From assembly GCA_949987705.1 (NCBI GenBank), contig OX465283.1, positions 49,018,953 through 49,082,952 of the forward strand: a DNA stretch of 64,000 nt. Direction: 5' to 3'. Below the pieces are notes generated by a model, which worked only from the letters and a program-made list of their open reading frames with translations, had not been told where the DNA came from and ran no database searches. This DNA comes from Thereva unica. Lineage: Eukaryota > Arthropoda > Insecta > Diptera > Therevidae. Made by a program: the position numbers and the translations under genes. Shown here one piece after another: positions 50,331-62,700 of the stretch; positions within the stretch are counted from its first letter, which is position 1; each line of letters starts with the position of its first letter.

Positions 50331-50883
50331 TTAAATGACCAAGTACTGATCTGTTCAAACGGGCATATAACGGCGCATTTGATCTCAAAAAAGGGGATCG
50401 GGGGCGATGAAATATACATAAATTGAAAACAGGCGGGTTTTCTTTGCGGTCCAAATATCGTTTGCTTCCTATGAGAGATAATGAACTATAATTTTCAGAT
50501 TTCCGCGCGAATAACTCGTGATATCATAAGATTTACCCCATGATTCACTCACACACAGGCCAAAACGACAGCTTAGAATAGCGGGTTGTTAATTCAAAGT
50601 GCAAAAATGTTCATGGCGTCAACGAAAAATTCCAGGCGGTTCCAGACTCACGCAGTGAGCACCCGCAAACAAGGGCGAACGCTAGTATGGGTGGTTTTTG
50701 CTTCTAGCTCGCGCTTTGGTTTCCGTTCCGAATGGATACGGCATGAGTTTTTGCAGTAAATTCACGCCTTGAGAATGAAAAGAGAAGTTCAGATCTTCAG
50801 GCACAAACTGACAATAAATGCCCAAACGCAAAGTTTTCGTCTGCCTTCTTGGACTGTGGACACATACAGTTGCCGGCCGGTGA

Positions 50884-51396
50884 GTGTAGCAGTCGCTACG
50901 CATTACTTTTGTTTTTCTCTTATTATTGTTATTAATTTTCTAATTCAAATACATGTACTTACAATTTTGGAGTACAGTGTGCGTTACGTCATCGGTTTAG
51001 ATTTTCACTACTACTTTGAAAATACACTTTAGGGAAATCACAATCACGTACGCTTACACTTTATAAGTATTGAATATATAAAAACATAGATACACGGATT
51101 TATTGACATGTAAAATAAAAAATAGAAAATGTATTAGTATTAAAATTGTAATTGAACTAATCTAACATAACTTATCGTAGTATTAGTTAGAAGTTTTTAT
51201 TTTAATTAAAAAAACTTCCGGTTGTATATTTTAACCGTTTTTAAGAGAAAGTTTAAAATTAAACTAATTAAAAATATAATACTCAAAAATAAATCAAATA
51301 AAAATAATTTAAAATAAATATTTAATGAAATAAATATTATTAATATATTTAAAAAAAAAAAAAAAAAAAAAAAGTAATGCGTAGCGATTGCTACAG
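50884..51396. mobile_element. Foldback with TGTAGC-GCTACA ends
   Basis: TGTAGCAGTCGCTACGCATT at the left pairs with AATGCGTAGCGATTGCTACA at the right, with one mismatch. The interior is very AT-rich and ends in a run of more than 20 A just inside the right arm. No coding capacity. Confidence 0.75.
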
Positions 51397-51608
51397 TGAG
51401 TACTTGGCCTCAAAGGGAAACGAAAACATTCAGGCCACGGCTTGCTTGTGTATAAATGGGGGCCTTAAGATATGGCTAAATCCTGCACAAAAATTACGCG
51501 GTTATGCGAACTACAGAAAGTAGCATAGTAGCTCCTCGATTGTTTAGCCGCCACCAGCCAGCCAAATACGCGACTCGGCAAATGCTGCAACGTACGAGGC
51601 CTCAAAAA

Positions 51609-52067
51609 GGCCCTTAGAATGTAGAACTACAACCCGAGAAGTGAACCTCTCTTGCACATTTATCTCTCTAGTACCAATTATAGCATGTTCGAACCGGTTA
51701 ATTGCATGCTTAAAAAAAGAGTGTTTTCAAAGGGAAAGGACTCTTCTTAATGTGGTGTGACTCCCTGCGTGCCCCACTCCCCTTTTTTAGCACACTTTTC
51801 TGTTTGAGCCACTTAGCAGTGGTAAAAGTTTGTGCTCACGTTTTGGTAGTTGTGTGCCCACTACAAGTGGAATAGAGGGTCAAATAAAATCTTACCCGCC
51901 GTCACACCGAATTCTAATCAGCTGATGACATTTCATCTTAATGTAAACAAAGCAGATATAATTTGACATTTAAATGACCCAATTTGACCCAGATTTCACT
52001 ATGGTTACGTACATGGATTTTATACGCGAGGGCCTTTCCTGAAGTTCTACATTCTAAGTATAGGCCC
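51609..52067. mobile_element. MITE with TTAGAATGTAGAACT ends
   Basis: GGCCCTTAGAATGTAGAACT at the left and the inverse of GTTCTACATTCTAAG at the right pair, with a 3-base difference near the tip. Interior non-coding. No clear target duplication. Confidence 0.6.
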
Positions 52068-52125
52068 GATTTGCTGTGATTACGCTCGTATTTTTAGTGA
52101 ATAAACTAGAGATTTTTTTAATTCT

Positions 52126-52230
52126 GAAAAATCTCACGTGTTTGCTGGACCCCCAGCCAAATCTCACGACATCTCACCAAGGGAAGGGAGGTGGAAAAAT
52201 CGCCTCACGTAATTTATTAATGACCCCTAA
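52126..52230. repeat. Single end of the GTCCATTAAT repeat family
   Basis: AATCTCACGTGTTTGCTGGA through CCTCACGTAATTTATTAATG and ACCCC matches the ends at 9415-11187 and 24932, in inverted orientation relative to the latter. Confidence 0.5.
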
Positions 52231-52244
52231 GTCAAATCATCGGT

Positions 52245-52530
52245 ATCGATGCGACTCAAAGCATACAGCAAAAATTATGGGAGCCTTGTTACTGTACAAC
52301 ACTCCTGAGGCTTGACTTTCCCGGACAATATCCAGACATTAAATCCATCGAATATCTCTTTGGGAATTTTTGGACTGAAGTATGGAAGACTGACAATAAG
52401 ATCCACAATAGTCGAATGACTGCATTATCGGAAGAATAGGAGATATTGCCCGAAATTTCTTCAATTCGATGCGAAGCCGATTGGATGTCGTCCTTAAAGC
52501 AAAAGGAGGTCCCACGAAATACTAATGCTT
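52245..52530 (+). pseudogene. Tc1-like transposase C-terminal remnant
   Basis: The last part reads NSMRSRLDVVLKAKGGPTKY followed by a stop (to 52525), the typical Tc1 transposase ending. Upstream, in shifted frames, are pieces of the NP-IE-LWG block. 5' truncated and frameshifted. Confidence 0.75.
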
Positions 52531-53325
52531 GTATCTATTATATGACTGCATCTTATTGGACATTTGTTCTTTTGCAATGCATCATACTTGAACTGCCTAT
52601 TTTTTTAAAATTATTTTAATAATTAATAAAATTACTAATCTATAAGGTTTACTTTTACTTCGAAATATTTCCGTTATTATTTGAACTCAATATGCGTTGT
52701 TTTAAACTCAAGTTTATTTGTTTTAAGTCTATTCATATCAAACATATAAGATTGAATCAAAATCAGCAACCTGCTAAAAATAATTCAATAGTGTTTTATC
52801 TCATTTAGATAAAGCAGTTTTTCTTACAAATTAAACTAGTACTACACAAAGTCCATAGCCATGTGTACATTAACAAACTTAAAGTAAAAAGGGAGATGAA
52901 ATTACAAGTATAATTTTTAAACAATTTTCTAGGGAAAAACGAAAGTAGTGTAAGTCCCTCTAAAAAGTGGATAAAATTGAAAAGCCTTTACATTCCAGTG
53001 CTTATGCCCTTATCATCAAAATCTAATTAAAACCAAAAGTGAACCAAGTCAGTACTGACTCACATATGAGGCCAGTGCGCTCTCATGGTTGAAGGTGGCT
53101 GGGATATTTTTACCGGCCGACACTAAAAAGCCGAAGCAGAAGTCTGCAGGGAGGTTATACACTTACATATATGGCTGTAAAAAAGGGAAAAGGGGATGCC
53201 CAGCGAAATACAAATGATGGCAACCTGCTATCCAGCACCTTGCTTTTTGTGAATGTTGCGTGCTTTAGATCGACTTAAAAAACAGTGTGCAAAGATGCTA
53301 AAACATTTATAAATGAATACTTCTT
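52531..53325. other. Intron stretch, nothing recognised
   Basis: AT-rich, with no repeats or coding part that I can support. Confidence 0.4.
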
Positions 53326-53817
53326 GTGTGCAGATGCCATAGAATGGTATATGTATTTGTAAATTTTTTCATTCATTCTCTAAGGATGTTCTGTTGTTGC
53401 CTTTTGGTCTTCAATGAAAAATCTATTCAAGGTAAAGGTTTTATATTTTATAATACCATACTTGTTAGTAAAATTGTGAATAAGATGAAACCATTTTTCA
53501 TGTGGGGAAGAAAATGTTCATTTCCTGCAGTATTTACAGGAAATGAAACTAGCGAAAATATGCTTGATGTTGGAGAACACTCAAATTCGCCAAGATCCCT
53601 TAGTACTTCATTCCCTAGTACTTCTGAAACGCAGGAGTGGCGAAGGGCGTGGGGATGGAAGAAAAAGTGCACACTCACTTTCACTTTGGGTGGGAAAATT
53701 CACATCCAAAATATTTCATGTACATCTAATAACCAGAACGTTGAAGATCCATATCGGTCGCTAGCGACTAAGGAAGCGTTGTCGAAGAGCCGCACACCAG
53801 CCAGGGTTTTCATATGA
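53326..53817 (+). other. Unexplained open frame, 163 codons
   Basis: One of the longer stop-free frames outside the host exons and transposons. From the internal Met near 53485 it reads MKPFFMWGRKCSFPAVFTGN and then Ser/Thr-rich sequence. No domain, signal peptide or splice context that I recognise, and the composition is not clearly coding. It may be chance. Confidence 0.2.
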
Positions 53818-53828
53818 AATCTAAATAT

Positions 53829-54058
53829 AATTGACCCCTGTGCTAAAAATCGAATGGTGTGGGGTGACAAGTCGTTTGAGTTGAAGAAAGTGACTTTTTA
53901 GTCGAATTACAACTTTCAGCAGAGCGGCCAAAGAGTGGAAGTGCTAAGTTGAGTTTATGGCCGATGTGTACAAAGTCGTAATTCGACTGAAATGCTCCTT
54001 TTTCAACTCAAACGACTTGTCACACACTACACCATTCAACTTTTAGCACAGGGGCCAT
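53829..54058. mobile_element. Foldback MITE, arms of about 90 bp
   Basis: The left arm CCCCTGTGCTAAAA..CGAATGGTGT, ACAAGTCGTTTGAGTTGAA is inverted in the right arm (TTCAACTCAAACGACTTGT, TTTTAGCACAGGGG). The arms fill most of the 230 bp, with a short spacer. The flanks suggest TAA/TTA-like duplication but are not clean. Confidence 0.75.
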
Positions 54059-54060
54059 TA

Positions 54061-54130
54061 TATAGGCCAGTTTACACGGGCCAACAGTCAACCAATAAAA
54101 ATCTGCTGTAAACGTCCTTTCCCTTTTTAA
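54061..54130. repeat. Left end of the MITE family seen at 26174
   Basis: GGCCAGTTTACACGGGCCAA and the following AACCAATAAAAATCTGCTG match 26174 onward. The right end is absent. Confidence 0.45.
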
Positions 54131-54234
54131 ATTCGATGAAAAGTCGCATGAGCTTTCGCAACCGCCAAATATACTATAGAATGCTTTGGATTATTGTTGT
54201 TATTTTTAATATTAATTAAGATGTCCGTTGCTTC

Positions 54235-54935
54235 GGCATCCGTGCCGGCGAACGAGGATGGCGCTAACGTCGGCGAACATTAAGTCGGTTACGAAGTTGT
54301 TGTCGTCGTATCGAACTCCCGAGTCGTCCATCGAATGCTTCACGCATAATCGCGTCGATCACAACGTTGAAGAGAAGTGACGAAGCGACGTTTCCCTGCC
54401 GGACACCTGTTTGAATCGGGAACTCCTCGGATAAGTCGCTTCGATTACGACGCGTAGAGAAGTTGGATTATTTTCAATGGCGTGTGTTCGGTTTCCAAGG
54501 CTCTCCACAAGCTGTTCCAATCGATGCAATCGAAAGCGGATTTGAAATCGATTAAAACGACGATAGTTCGTTTGCCACAACGAATTTTTTCTTCCATTAG
54601 CTGACGGAGTGCGAATATTTCCTCAATACATCCTCGATGTGGTCTAAATCCAGCTTGTTCTTTCCGGCTCATTTGTTCTCGATTTTATTGCCGTCTTCAC
54701 CGCGATAATTGTCGGTTCGGTATCGAGAAACTGATTGGGCTGGGGGCTGTTCGATGATCGGCGGTCCTGGTGCCGGGTCTTGTGGCGGATCGTGGTTGTA
54801 CATACAGCTGATGGAAGAGTTCTCTCCACCGCTGCAGGCGCTCATGGGGAGAAGCCACGAAAGTTCCATTGTTTGATGTTCGTATATCCATGCGGTTTCT
54901 TGTCTAGTTTCTTCGGTTTTCCCGATTTTGGTCAA
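54235..54935 (-). pseudogene. RTE-like LINE RT fragment
   Basis: The minus strand reads LQRWRELFHQLY near 54845, EQAGFRPHRGCIEEIF near 54650, VLIDFKSAFDCIDWNSLW near 54560, then pieces of the GVRQG block near 54400. This order is the start of the RT domain of RTE-type LINEs. Frames shift repeatedly. Confidence 0.75.
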
Positions 54936-54939
54936 TTCG

Positions 54940-56115
54940 GCAGGTCGACCATTCTCCCCCTTTCACACCCTGGATTAGGGACCAGACGACTGTGGAGTTG
55001 TGTCGAAGCACAATGGTTAGTTGGAGTTATGAGGTGAAAGTTTTTGTAGCGCGATGTTGCATTGATCAAAAGGTTTTTGTGTTCCTCGTCAATTCCTTGT
55101 TCTTTTGTTGAGTATTCATGGCTGATATCTGATAAGGAGAAGATAGCTTGAGCTCTCGACATTATATCGGCTCCTACGTTGTCTTTTCCTGATATATGCT
55201 GAATGTCGGTTGTGAATTGTCCAATATAGCTCAGATGCCTAAGCTGACTTAAGCCGCGTCTCCACCAACCGAACATGTTTGCCGAACAGTGTTCGCGAAC
55301 ATAAAAACGGACAAACATTCCACATTTGCTTTCCAAACATGTTCGGCGAACATTTTCAATAGCTCAATAGCGGCGAACAAATCAATGTTCGCTACAACAC
55401 CGAACAATGTTCGGCGGACATCACAAATGTCTGTCGAACACTGTTCGGCGAATATGTTCGGTTGGTGGAGACGCGGCTTTAGGGACGCCTTTTTAGATTT
55501 TTGATGGAATAAGTACGCCAAGGGTTTAATGTCAGTCTATAAAGTCAAACGTCTGCCTTCCAACAAGATGTTGGAAGTATTTCACAGCTGTACAGGTTTC
55601 TAATAAATCACGGTTGTCTTTATGTTATTTTTTGAGAAAAGAAATCAAGAGGTGGCCATCCATCTAGAACGAGTGTCGTACAACTGCCCCTACTGTCGTA
55701 CAACTGCCTCTGCATCTACCATCAATTTCAATAGAGTATTTGCTTTCGGATGAGCGAGGAGGATTGCGTCGGGTAATGGTTTGTACCACTCAAAAGTACT
55801 GATGAGTTCTGGTGTCCACTTGATAGGAGTTTTGTCCTTTCCGCTGCTGCGTTTGGTACAAAGCGCTACTAATAGTTAAACATGCCTAAAAACTTAAGGT
55901 TTCTTGAAATATCTGATGGTGATTAAAGGTAGAATTTGACAAACAGGGTTCTCCGAGATAAGGTAAGTAGCCCAGGAATTTCACTGATGACGCCTCAAAT
56001 GTACTTTTCGTTGGATTTATTATGACTCCATACTGTCGAAATCGTTGGAAAAGTTGTCTGAGGTGTGCCCGATTCTCTTCTATGGTGTTATAAGCTACGA
56101 GAAAATCATCCACTT
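54940..56115 (-). pseudogene. Ty3/gypsy RT and RNase H remnant
   Basis: On the minus strand, from about 56113, a frame resembles the part of reverse transcriptase just after the catalytic DD box and ends with an FLGY motif. RNase H-like sequence follows near 55200 with a HISGKDN segment. Between them most of the frame is shifted, and a 227-bp MITE breaks the RNase H part at 55252-55478. A retrotransposon fossil without LTRs, envelope or intact frames. Confidence 0.7.
55252..55478. mobile_element. TTA-duplicating MITE inside gypsy
   Basis: The ends AGCCGCGTCTCCACCAACCG are inverted exactly at the right, and similarity continues over about 45 bases through ACATGTT..GCCGAACA. TTA lies on both sides (55249-55251, 55479-55481). 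The interior is full of GTTCGGCGAACA-type palindromes. Confidence 0.87.
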
Positions 56116-56239
56116 AAGTTCAGCAGAAATGACTTAACTTATTTTTTTTCTTCTGAATATTGTACTTACCGGTAAGCTTTCTCTCCAAATCTCGAGTGGT
56201 ACCTCTGATGTCGACTGGAGTCTGTACCTACCTCGGATG

Positions 56240-57532
56240 AACCTTCGCTACCACTATAGGCATATTTTAAATTTTAAGAAAAGTGTTCTTTTTTTACTTA
56301 CTTACTTACTTGCCTTATTTTAAAATTATTGTGTATAGCATCGCGAATTTTGAACTTTGAAATGTGGTCATCTTACTAAAATGGGCAGTTCATAAATAAA
56401 AGTTTTCAGTATTGCCATCTCATCAGCTTCCTAGAACGGCTTCTGAAAGTTAAAAGTTTAGATATAAAATGCAGTATTCAGCTAAAAGGACATATCAGGC
56501 AGGTTCATATGTAATCCTCTTCTATATAGGTAACGAGAAACCAACATTTTCTATTATTATCCCGCATAATGACTTCCGCATTTCTTGGCCCGTTTTTACT
56601 ATCGTCTGGCACCATTTGATGGGCCAATAATTAAAGTAAGAGAAATCCCTCGATTAGAGCTGCCATAAATCCAATCCTGCCATAATTCAAATTCATTCTT
56701 TTATCTTTGATTTATTTAATTCCATGCATTGTAAATGAATTCATTTGCATTCATTTTGGGCATATAATTTTAGCTTGCGGATTTTCCGCTCATTTCATAT
56801 TCTAAGCACAGCCAGGAGGACTGTCTTGTTTCGCTCATCTCTCGTCCCTGAGGACATATTTTTATTTTTGTTTTTCTATAATATGGAAGGTATTCGAACA
56901 TAAAGCAGCCGAGCAAAAAGGACGAAATAACAAAAGCGAGAAGAAAAAACCCGGAACACGATGGTGGAAAATTGTGCGACAAGAAAAATTCCATTAACTA
57001 CAAGGAAAGCGGTACTCAGCTTCCTTATATTGATTTACAACGGAAAATTTCTGCTTATGTGCTAAAAACGAAGGATCTAGACGACGGAGTGGGTGGGGGT
57101 GGTACTTGTCTGTGTTTGAATTATATTACTGCAGCATAAAAAAAGGAGCGCTTTAATATTTTTCTGGTTTCAAAGTATGCCTTTGAAAGGATTCTTTTAA
57201 AAATATCTTTTAAAGCTAGGAATTTATGAAATGACCGGAATTTTATTTCGTTTATTAATTAAATTTTTTTGTTTGTTTTCGTTTGAAGGATTCCTTTTTA
57301 TTGCGGGTGTAATATTTGCAATGATTTTTTTTGGAATCTGAATCTAGAAAATGAGAAATGTAGAAGGAATTGGCCAATATAGTGGTTAGGCAGTATTCAC
57401 TCATTTAATAATTCCTCATAATTAGCTGAGATTAAAATAATGGAAGTTTGAAAATTAAATAATTAGGTTATTGATAGAGAGTAGATAAAAAGTGATCAAT
57501 TAATTGCCGTGTGAGATTTGAGAAAGATATTC
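56240..57532. other. Intron stretch, nothing recognised
   Basis: AT-rich, with a repeated TTACTTACTTACTTAC tract near 56296-56312. A frame at 56770-56994 on the minus strand has no known motif. Confidence 0.4.
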
Positions 57533-57540
57533 CCATAGAA

Positions 57541-59378
57541 CAGTGATTCTCAACCAATGTGCCGCGGCACTTTCGTATGCCGCAAAATTCCTGAACTGTG
57601 CCGCCAAATTTTAGAAATGCAGACAACACAAATTATTTTGTATGATAAATTATTGGAACAAGAACGCGACGGGAAAAATATTTTTGCCGCAATCATTACA
57701 GCGTGTCCTCGGTATTATTGTTATGCCGATTCAATTATTCTGCCGAGCAGAATCTAACATAACCGCTATGCCGGCGATAATTTTTCTTAGATTTACTACA
57801 CAAAAACGGGGATCAACTTGTATGTTGCAGCTACAGAAGAATTCTGTTACTGAATGTAGCATATAAAATATTCTTGTATATCCTGTATATTACGAGCTGG
57901 CTTTAAATTCTTTGGTTATGGGATTATGTCCGCCTAGCATTTTGGAAGGGGCGCTTATGAGCCTAGCCCGACCGCCTCATGTGGACCCCGAGTAGATTCC
58001 CCTATAAGGCCCCACACCGAGTATCTTATCCCTCGCCTCATTCGCGCCTTGTCATACGGTAATGCCTCATTTGGCCACCCGGAGAAAAAATCATTGCTCC
58101 TCGATTCCGAGTGGAAAAGTGATTCCGAAAATTTTGAGTGGTTCGACGTGGATATGTGAATAATAACTGCGCCTGTGTCGAAAATTTTATATTTTTAAAC
58201 GCAAGTATTGTTTTAGCAATACGGTCTCCCAACAGAGTACTAATTACGTCCAAGACTGCCTAACCCCTGTAATGGAATCAGAACCGGTCTATTGAGTAAT
58301 CCTTCACGGTCACCAACATAATTCCCTGAACCATGAAGCTATACATAAGCAAAAACTAAAGATTTGTACGAGTTAAACTAAAGCTTAATGGCCCGGCTTC
58401 ACCGACCTCACTTCAATAATGTTCAGTTCAATCCACGTAAGTAGCTTCACTGGCTAAAGTCCAGTTTATGTTCAGTTCGTGCAAATTGTTGCTTTTTCAC
58501 CAGAAGTCAGAAATGCGAAAGCTCACTGCAATGGCATTCCACTATTCTAGTTGATTACTATCTTTTGAGCGAGCTTTTACATTCAACTTCAGTTCGGGAC
58601 CCGTTGTGCGAACTGAGGTTTATTTTTCCTCAGTTGAATATGTTTAAACTACATACATGCGAACTGAACTGAGGTTAGAAGTTTAGTTCGCCAATTTGCT
58701 TGTTCAGCCGGTGAAGCCGGGTTATTTTTTTGAAGGTTTTCAAAACGTTTTCTGAATATGTAAGGCAATATCGCCCCACTTAATTTGAAATAAGGTTTGC
58801 CTACTTGGGCCATTATAAAAAAACTGATAATGCATACCTCACTTCAGTATCGATGGTCTTTTTTTGAGTGGTATTTTTGAGGAAACTCTTTCAGAATGTC
58901 ACTCATTTGCTAGCGCGCTAGCGAAGTTTACTACATGCTTTTGGAATGGAGACTGACTCCCCAAAAAGTGAAGGCTTGAGCGTAATTGATGGCTAAGGGA
59001 GGGAAACAAGAGCGTCGTAATAAATCCAGAATTTAACAAATTTTCTAACCCAAGCCCATCGTAAGTGTGAACATATTCATCGATACAATTCCTATAAAGA
59101 TATTACCGTGAAAATATGGGCGAGATACGCCTCTTATTTCTGTTACGAAAAATACGTTACGTTACGTTATCGCCAGGAGCGGCACATTAATTTAACTTTT
59201 TCCAACTCAACATCGATCCACCTTTCGAGGCTAGCATGACAAAATGGGGCATCTAAATCTGTCACTAGCTGACGGTCTATAAGTAAAATTCTTTTAAATT
59301 TATTGTATTGTTAGTGTGCCGCCAAATTTTCAAATTGTTAAAAGTGTGCCGCAACAAAAAAAAGGTTGAGAATCACTG
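57541..59378. mobile_element. hAT-type element, 1.84 kb
   Basis: The left end CAGTGATTCTCAACC is inverted at the right, and both ends continue with TGTGCCGC motifs. Identical CCATAGAA duplications lie on both sides (57533-57540, 59379-59386). CAGTG-TTCTCAACC is a well-known hAT end type. No transposase is recognisable, and a MITE-like element sits inside at 58390-58723. Confidence 0.87.
58390..58723. mobile_element. MITE nested in the hAT element
   Basis: CCGGCTTCACCG (58393-58404) is exactly inverted at 58709-58720. The interior has repeated TGAACTGAGGTT and TTCAGTTCG motifs in both orientations. A related end, CTGGCTTCATTGACCGAACT, is seen near 60596 in the neighbouring hAT element. The duplication is unclear. 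Confidence 0.6.
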
Positions 59379-59779
59379 CCATAGAACTTGGTGGATGCAT
59401 TCCTTTTTCTTTGTACATATCCTTATTCTAATGATAAAATTGCGAATTTTACAGTATGACCAAAAAACCTTTTAATTGTAATTAAAAATCAGAGTTTATT
59501 GCAATTTAGCTGACACAACCACAAAATTATGATAATGGTAATCACTTCCAGTAACCAATTTTGGCACTTAGCAGATTCGTAATTTTGTCTATGGTGGCAA
59601 ATTCTTTTTCAGATCACAATTATCTATTATTTATACGTTGAATTTGTGAATCTGCTTTCTAGTTTTATATTTATCATGAAATTAGATTGATTCGATCGCC
59701 GCTCTTAATTCAAAAAAATAACACAACTACAAGTATAAATTTATATTAAATTTAAATGGCATGAAAGGCAGTGTAAAAC

Positions 59780-62700
59780 ACCATTACTAATTACTGGCAG
59801 AATCTTCAAATGCATCTGGCGCTGGTAATGCAACAGGAGCATCAGAAGATGCTCGTAAATATTCAGATACAATTTCTTGGAATCTGTGCAAATCTGTTTC
59901 TTCTTTACTGCCAAGATCATGGGCGTAGCAACTGGGTGGGCCAGGTGGGCCAGGCCCACCCCAGAATCCTTCTGGCCCACCCCACAGTAAAAGTGATTCA
60001 CTTATTAAAAACAAGATAAATCCGCTCTAAAACCCGTGATGTTACATAATGCTTAAAACAATTTTACAAAAAATAGTTTTTAAATCAGCTTGGGTGGGTA
60101 TCAAGTCCATTTCATACAATGCAGTGCCGTTTTTATAAGACAGCAGTCTTTGAAATACTACTTTCTTCAATACAGCGTTGCCTACTCTTGCCTCCAGAGA
60201 CCACTAGATTCGACTTTTAAAACCACCAGTAAACCACTAAAATGTTTTCCTCTCGTCAGTAACTAGATATTCCACTAACCGCCTATTCTAAAATTGAGAC
60301 CAGTCATACTCATAAGTCACAAGCTTTAGCGACTCGCGCTTACTTTTTATAAACTTCTTATTTTGGTTTTTATGTCGATGTTGACAGAAGTTACGTATAA
60401 ACAACTTCAAAATAAATACCTTTAGAATACAGGGGTATATCTAAAGTTCCTCAAACTTAATGTTAGATAGACGCTGTTGCTGTTCCCAACTAATTCAAAA
60501 AACAAAATGATAATCACTGCACTAAATTGCTATAAAATAATAGATTTTAATAATAGAATCAGCATTATTGCTTTGACAAATTACCATTATAACCTGGCTT
60601 CATTGACCGAACTGCCTAAGTACGAGTAAATTAGTGAACTGAACTTGAAAATAGCCTCAATTCGCATACAATTTCCATTTATTCAACTGAGGATAATGGT
60701 GGATCCACACTACGCGAACTCAGCTCTTACGCGCTTTTGCCTATTTTTCATAAAGAGTTTTGTGATTGTTTTACTACCTTTTTAATGTCAAGGTTAGTGC
60801 GGCAAAACTGCGCGGACAATAGTCTGGAATTAGAAAGGTGCATTGTACGTTCACACAATACGGGCTTTACAAAAGCGCGTACGGCCTTTCAAATGAAAAT
60901 TGGTTTTTTGTGAATATAGATTAATTAATATTCATTTTTAAAAAGATCATAAATTATTTGTTTTCAGATTAGTTCTTACTTTAGGATCCAACATAAATCT
61001 AATAATTCTAGATATTACTCTCAACTCCCGATTCAGAAAATGTTTCCCCCTGTTCTAAAATTGTAACCAGTCATAAGTCACAAGGTTTGGGGGCTCACGC
61101 TTACATCTTATGAAATTCTTATTTTGGTTTTTATGTCAATGCTAAGAAAAGTTACGTTTATTTCATTCCTACTTCGCTTCTAAGTTACTTTTGATTTAGT
61201 AAAGGTTTTCTATTATGATTGTGTTGTGACTTATAGCTGCTCTTAGAATACGGGGGTAAAAGTACACCCGTGCTCTTTTCAAACGCCTTACGGCCAAAAG
61301 CACGTGGAATCTAAGTTTATGTAGTGAGGACGTTCCTTAAAACAGACCTCAGTTCGCCCAACTGGACTCGAACTAAAGTTAAATGTTAAAGCGAGTCACT
61401 GTTGATGTGTCTTTAAGCTACAGAACTTCATACGAAAAATTGGTGGTATTTTTGGTTTCATTACACTTTGGCAAAAAACTTTTGTTTTTATTTAAGTGAA
61501 TCATTAGGTCAGTGGTAATTGATGTCTTATTATGGTTTAGTGAATGGCCAATACTAATTTTGTATACTTGTACACTTTCCTATTATGTACCACCAAAAAA
61601 AACCTACTAACCCTCTAGATTTTTTCCTCACTAACGGCAACTATAAACTACCAGTTCTAGTGGCAAAACCACTAAGTTGGCAATGCTGCTTCGGAAATAA
61701 CTTGCACGCTCGTAACGCAATGCAAAGCTTATTGCCAGCTTTAGACAAAGAGTATGATCTCTTACGGAAGAAAAGGCAAAAAGTCAGGAGCTAAGTTTAT
61801 TTGATATATACGTAACATATAACGCGGAATACAACCAGAAATAAATAGTTAAGTCGTTGAGTTTTAAATTCAAATCCAACTCAACTCGGCTCCAATAGAA
61901 ACTCAATATATGATATGAGGTTTGTTCCAGTACTTTTCCTGCAAAAACTTGTCGGGCAAAAACTTACTTGAATGGTGGGGATAATTTTGTCAAAAATCCA
62001 GAAAGTAAAGAAACCGTTTTTGGGTAATTTCCTGCAAATCAAGAAGAAAATAACATAAATGTCGATTGTCTATGTGTATGCCGCTTGTCAAGATATCCAC
62101 ATACATACAAAAAATTGTCAATTGACAACTTGCAAGAAATCGCAGGACCGAAAGCTTCCGGCTAATTCCTACACGAAGGGAAGTGAAAATTTCCCCGCTT
62201 TTTCTGTCATGAGAAAGTAAAGAAACACAAATTGGGCGAATTCTTGCTCCCGCCGGATCCCACATTCGAGTTCTGGAACAAAGCTATGTACAACCTTAAA
62301 TGCGCAGTACAAATGTACTTTTTGGCGCGCTTCTATCTCCATGGTAACCGCAGGTGTATACATACATATATTAAACTGGGTAGCCAAAGAGCCGGCACAC
62401 GTGGGTCTGGATCCTATGATTTGTCGCTAATTTGTTGCTAATTGTGACGTCAAAAATAATTTTGTCGCTCATCTCATTGATTAAATAATGATGAAAACCG
62501 CCATCATGATGTCAAGCTGGCTAGCCACACAGCGATCTTTCGAACTGAACACGATAAAAAACAGCATTGAGGATAACGTAATGCCGATTTTGTCACCGGT
62601 TTTTGGAGGAGCCGGAACACGATTATTATCGATCAGCCTATCAAGGTGGCTAGGTAACATGCATTGTGCATACCTCCCATTTAAAAGTTCTAAATACCTA

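Noticed and set aside
53543..53764. Next exon of the PTPN13-like gene after exon 12
   Set aside because: An acceptor-like TTACAG precedes an open phase-0 frame, but the residues show no resemblance to a phosphatase domain or its approach region and no donor fits well.
55289..55504. Plus-strand ORF of 71 codons rich in FANI and CSANIF repeats
   Set aside because: It lies almost entirely within the palindromic MITE at 55252-55478, which is open in both directions because of its repeats.
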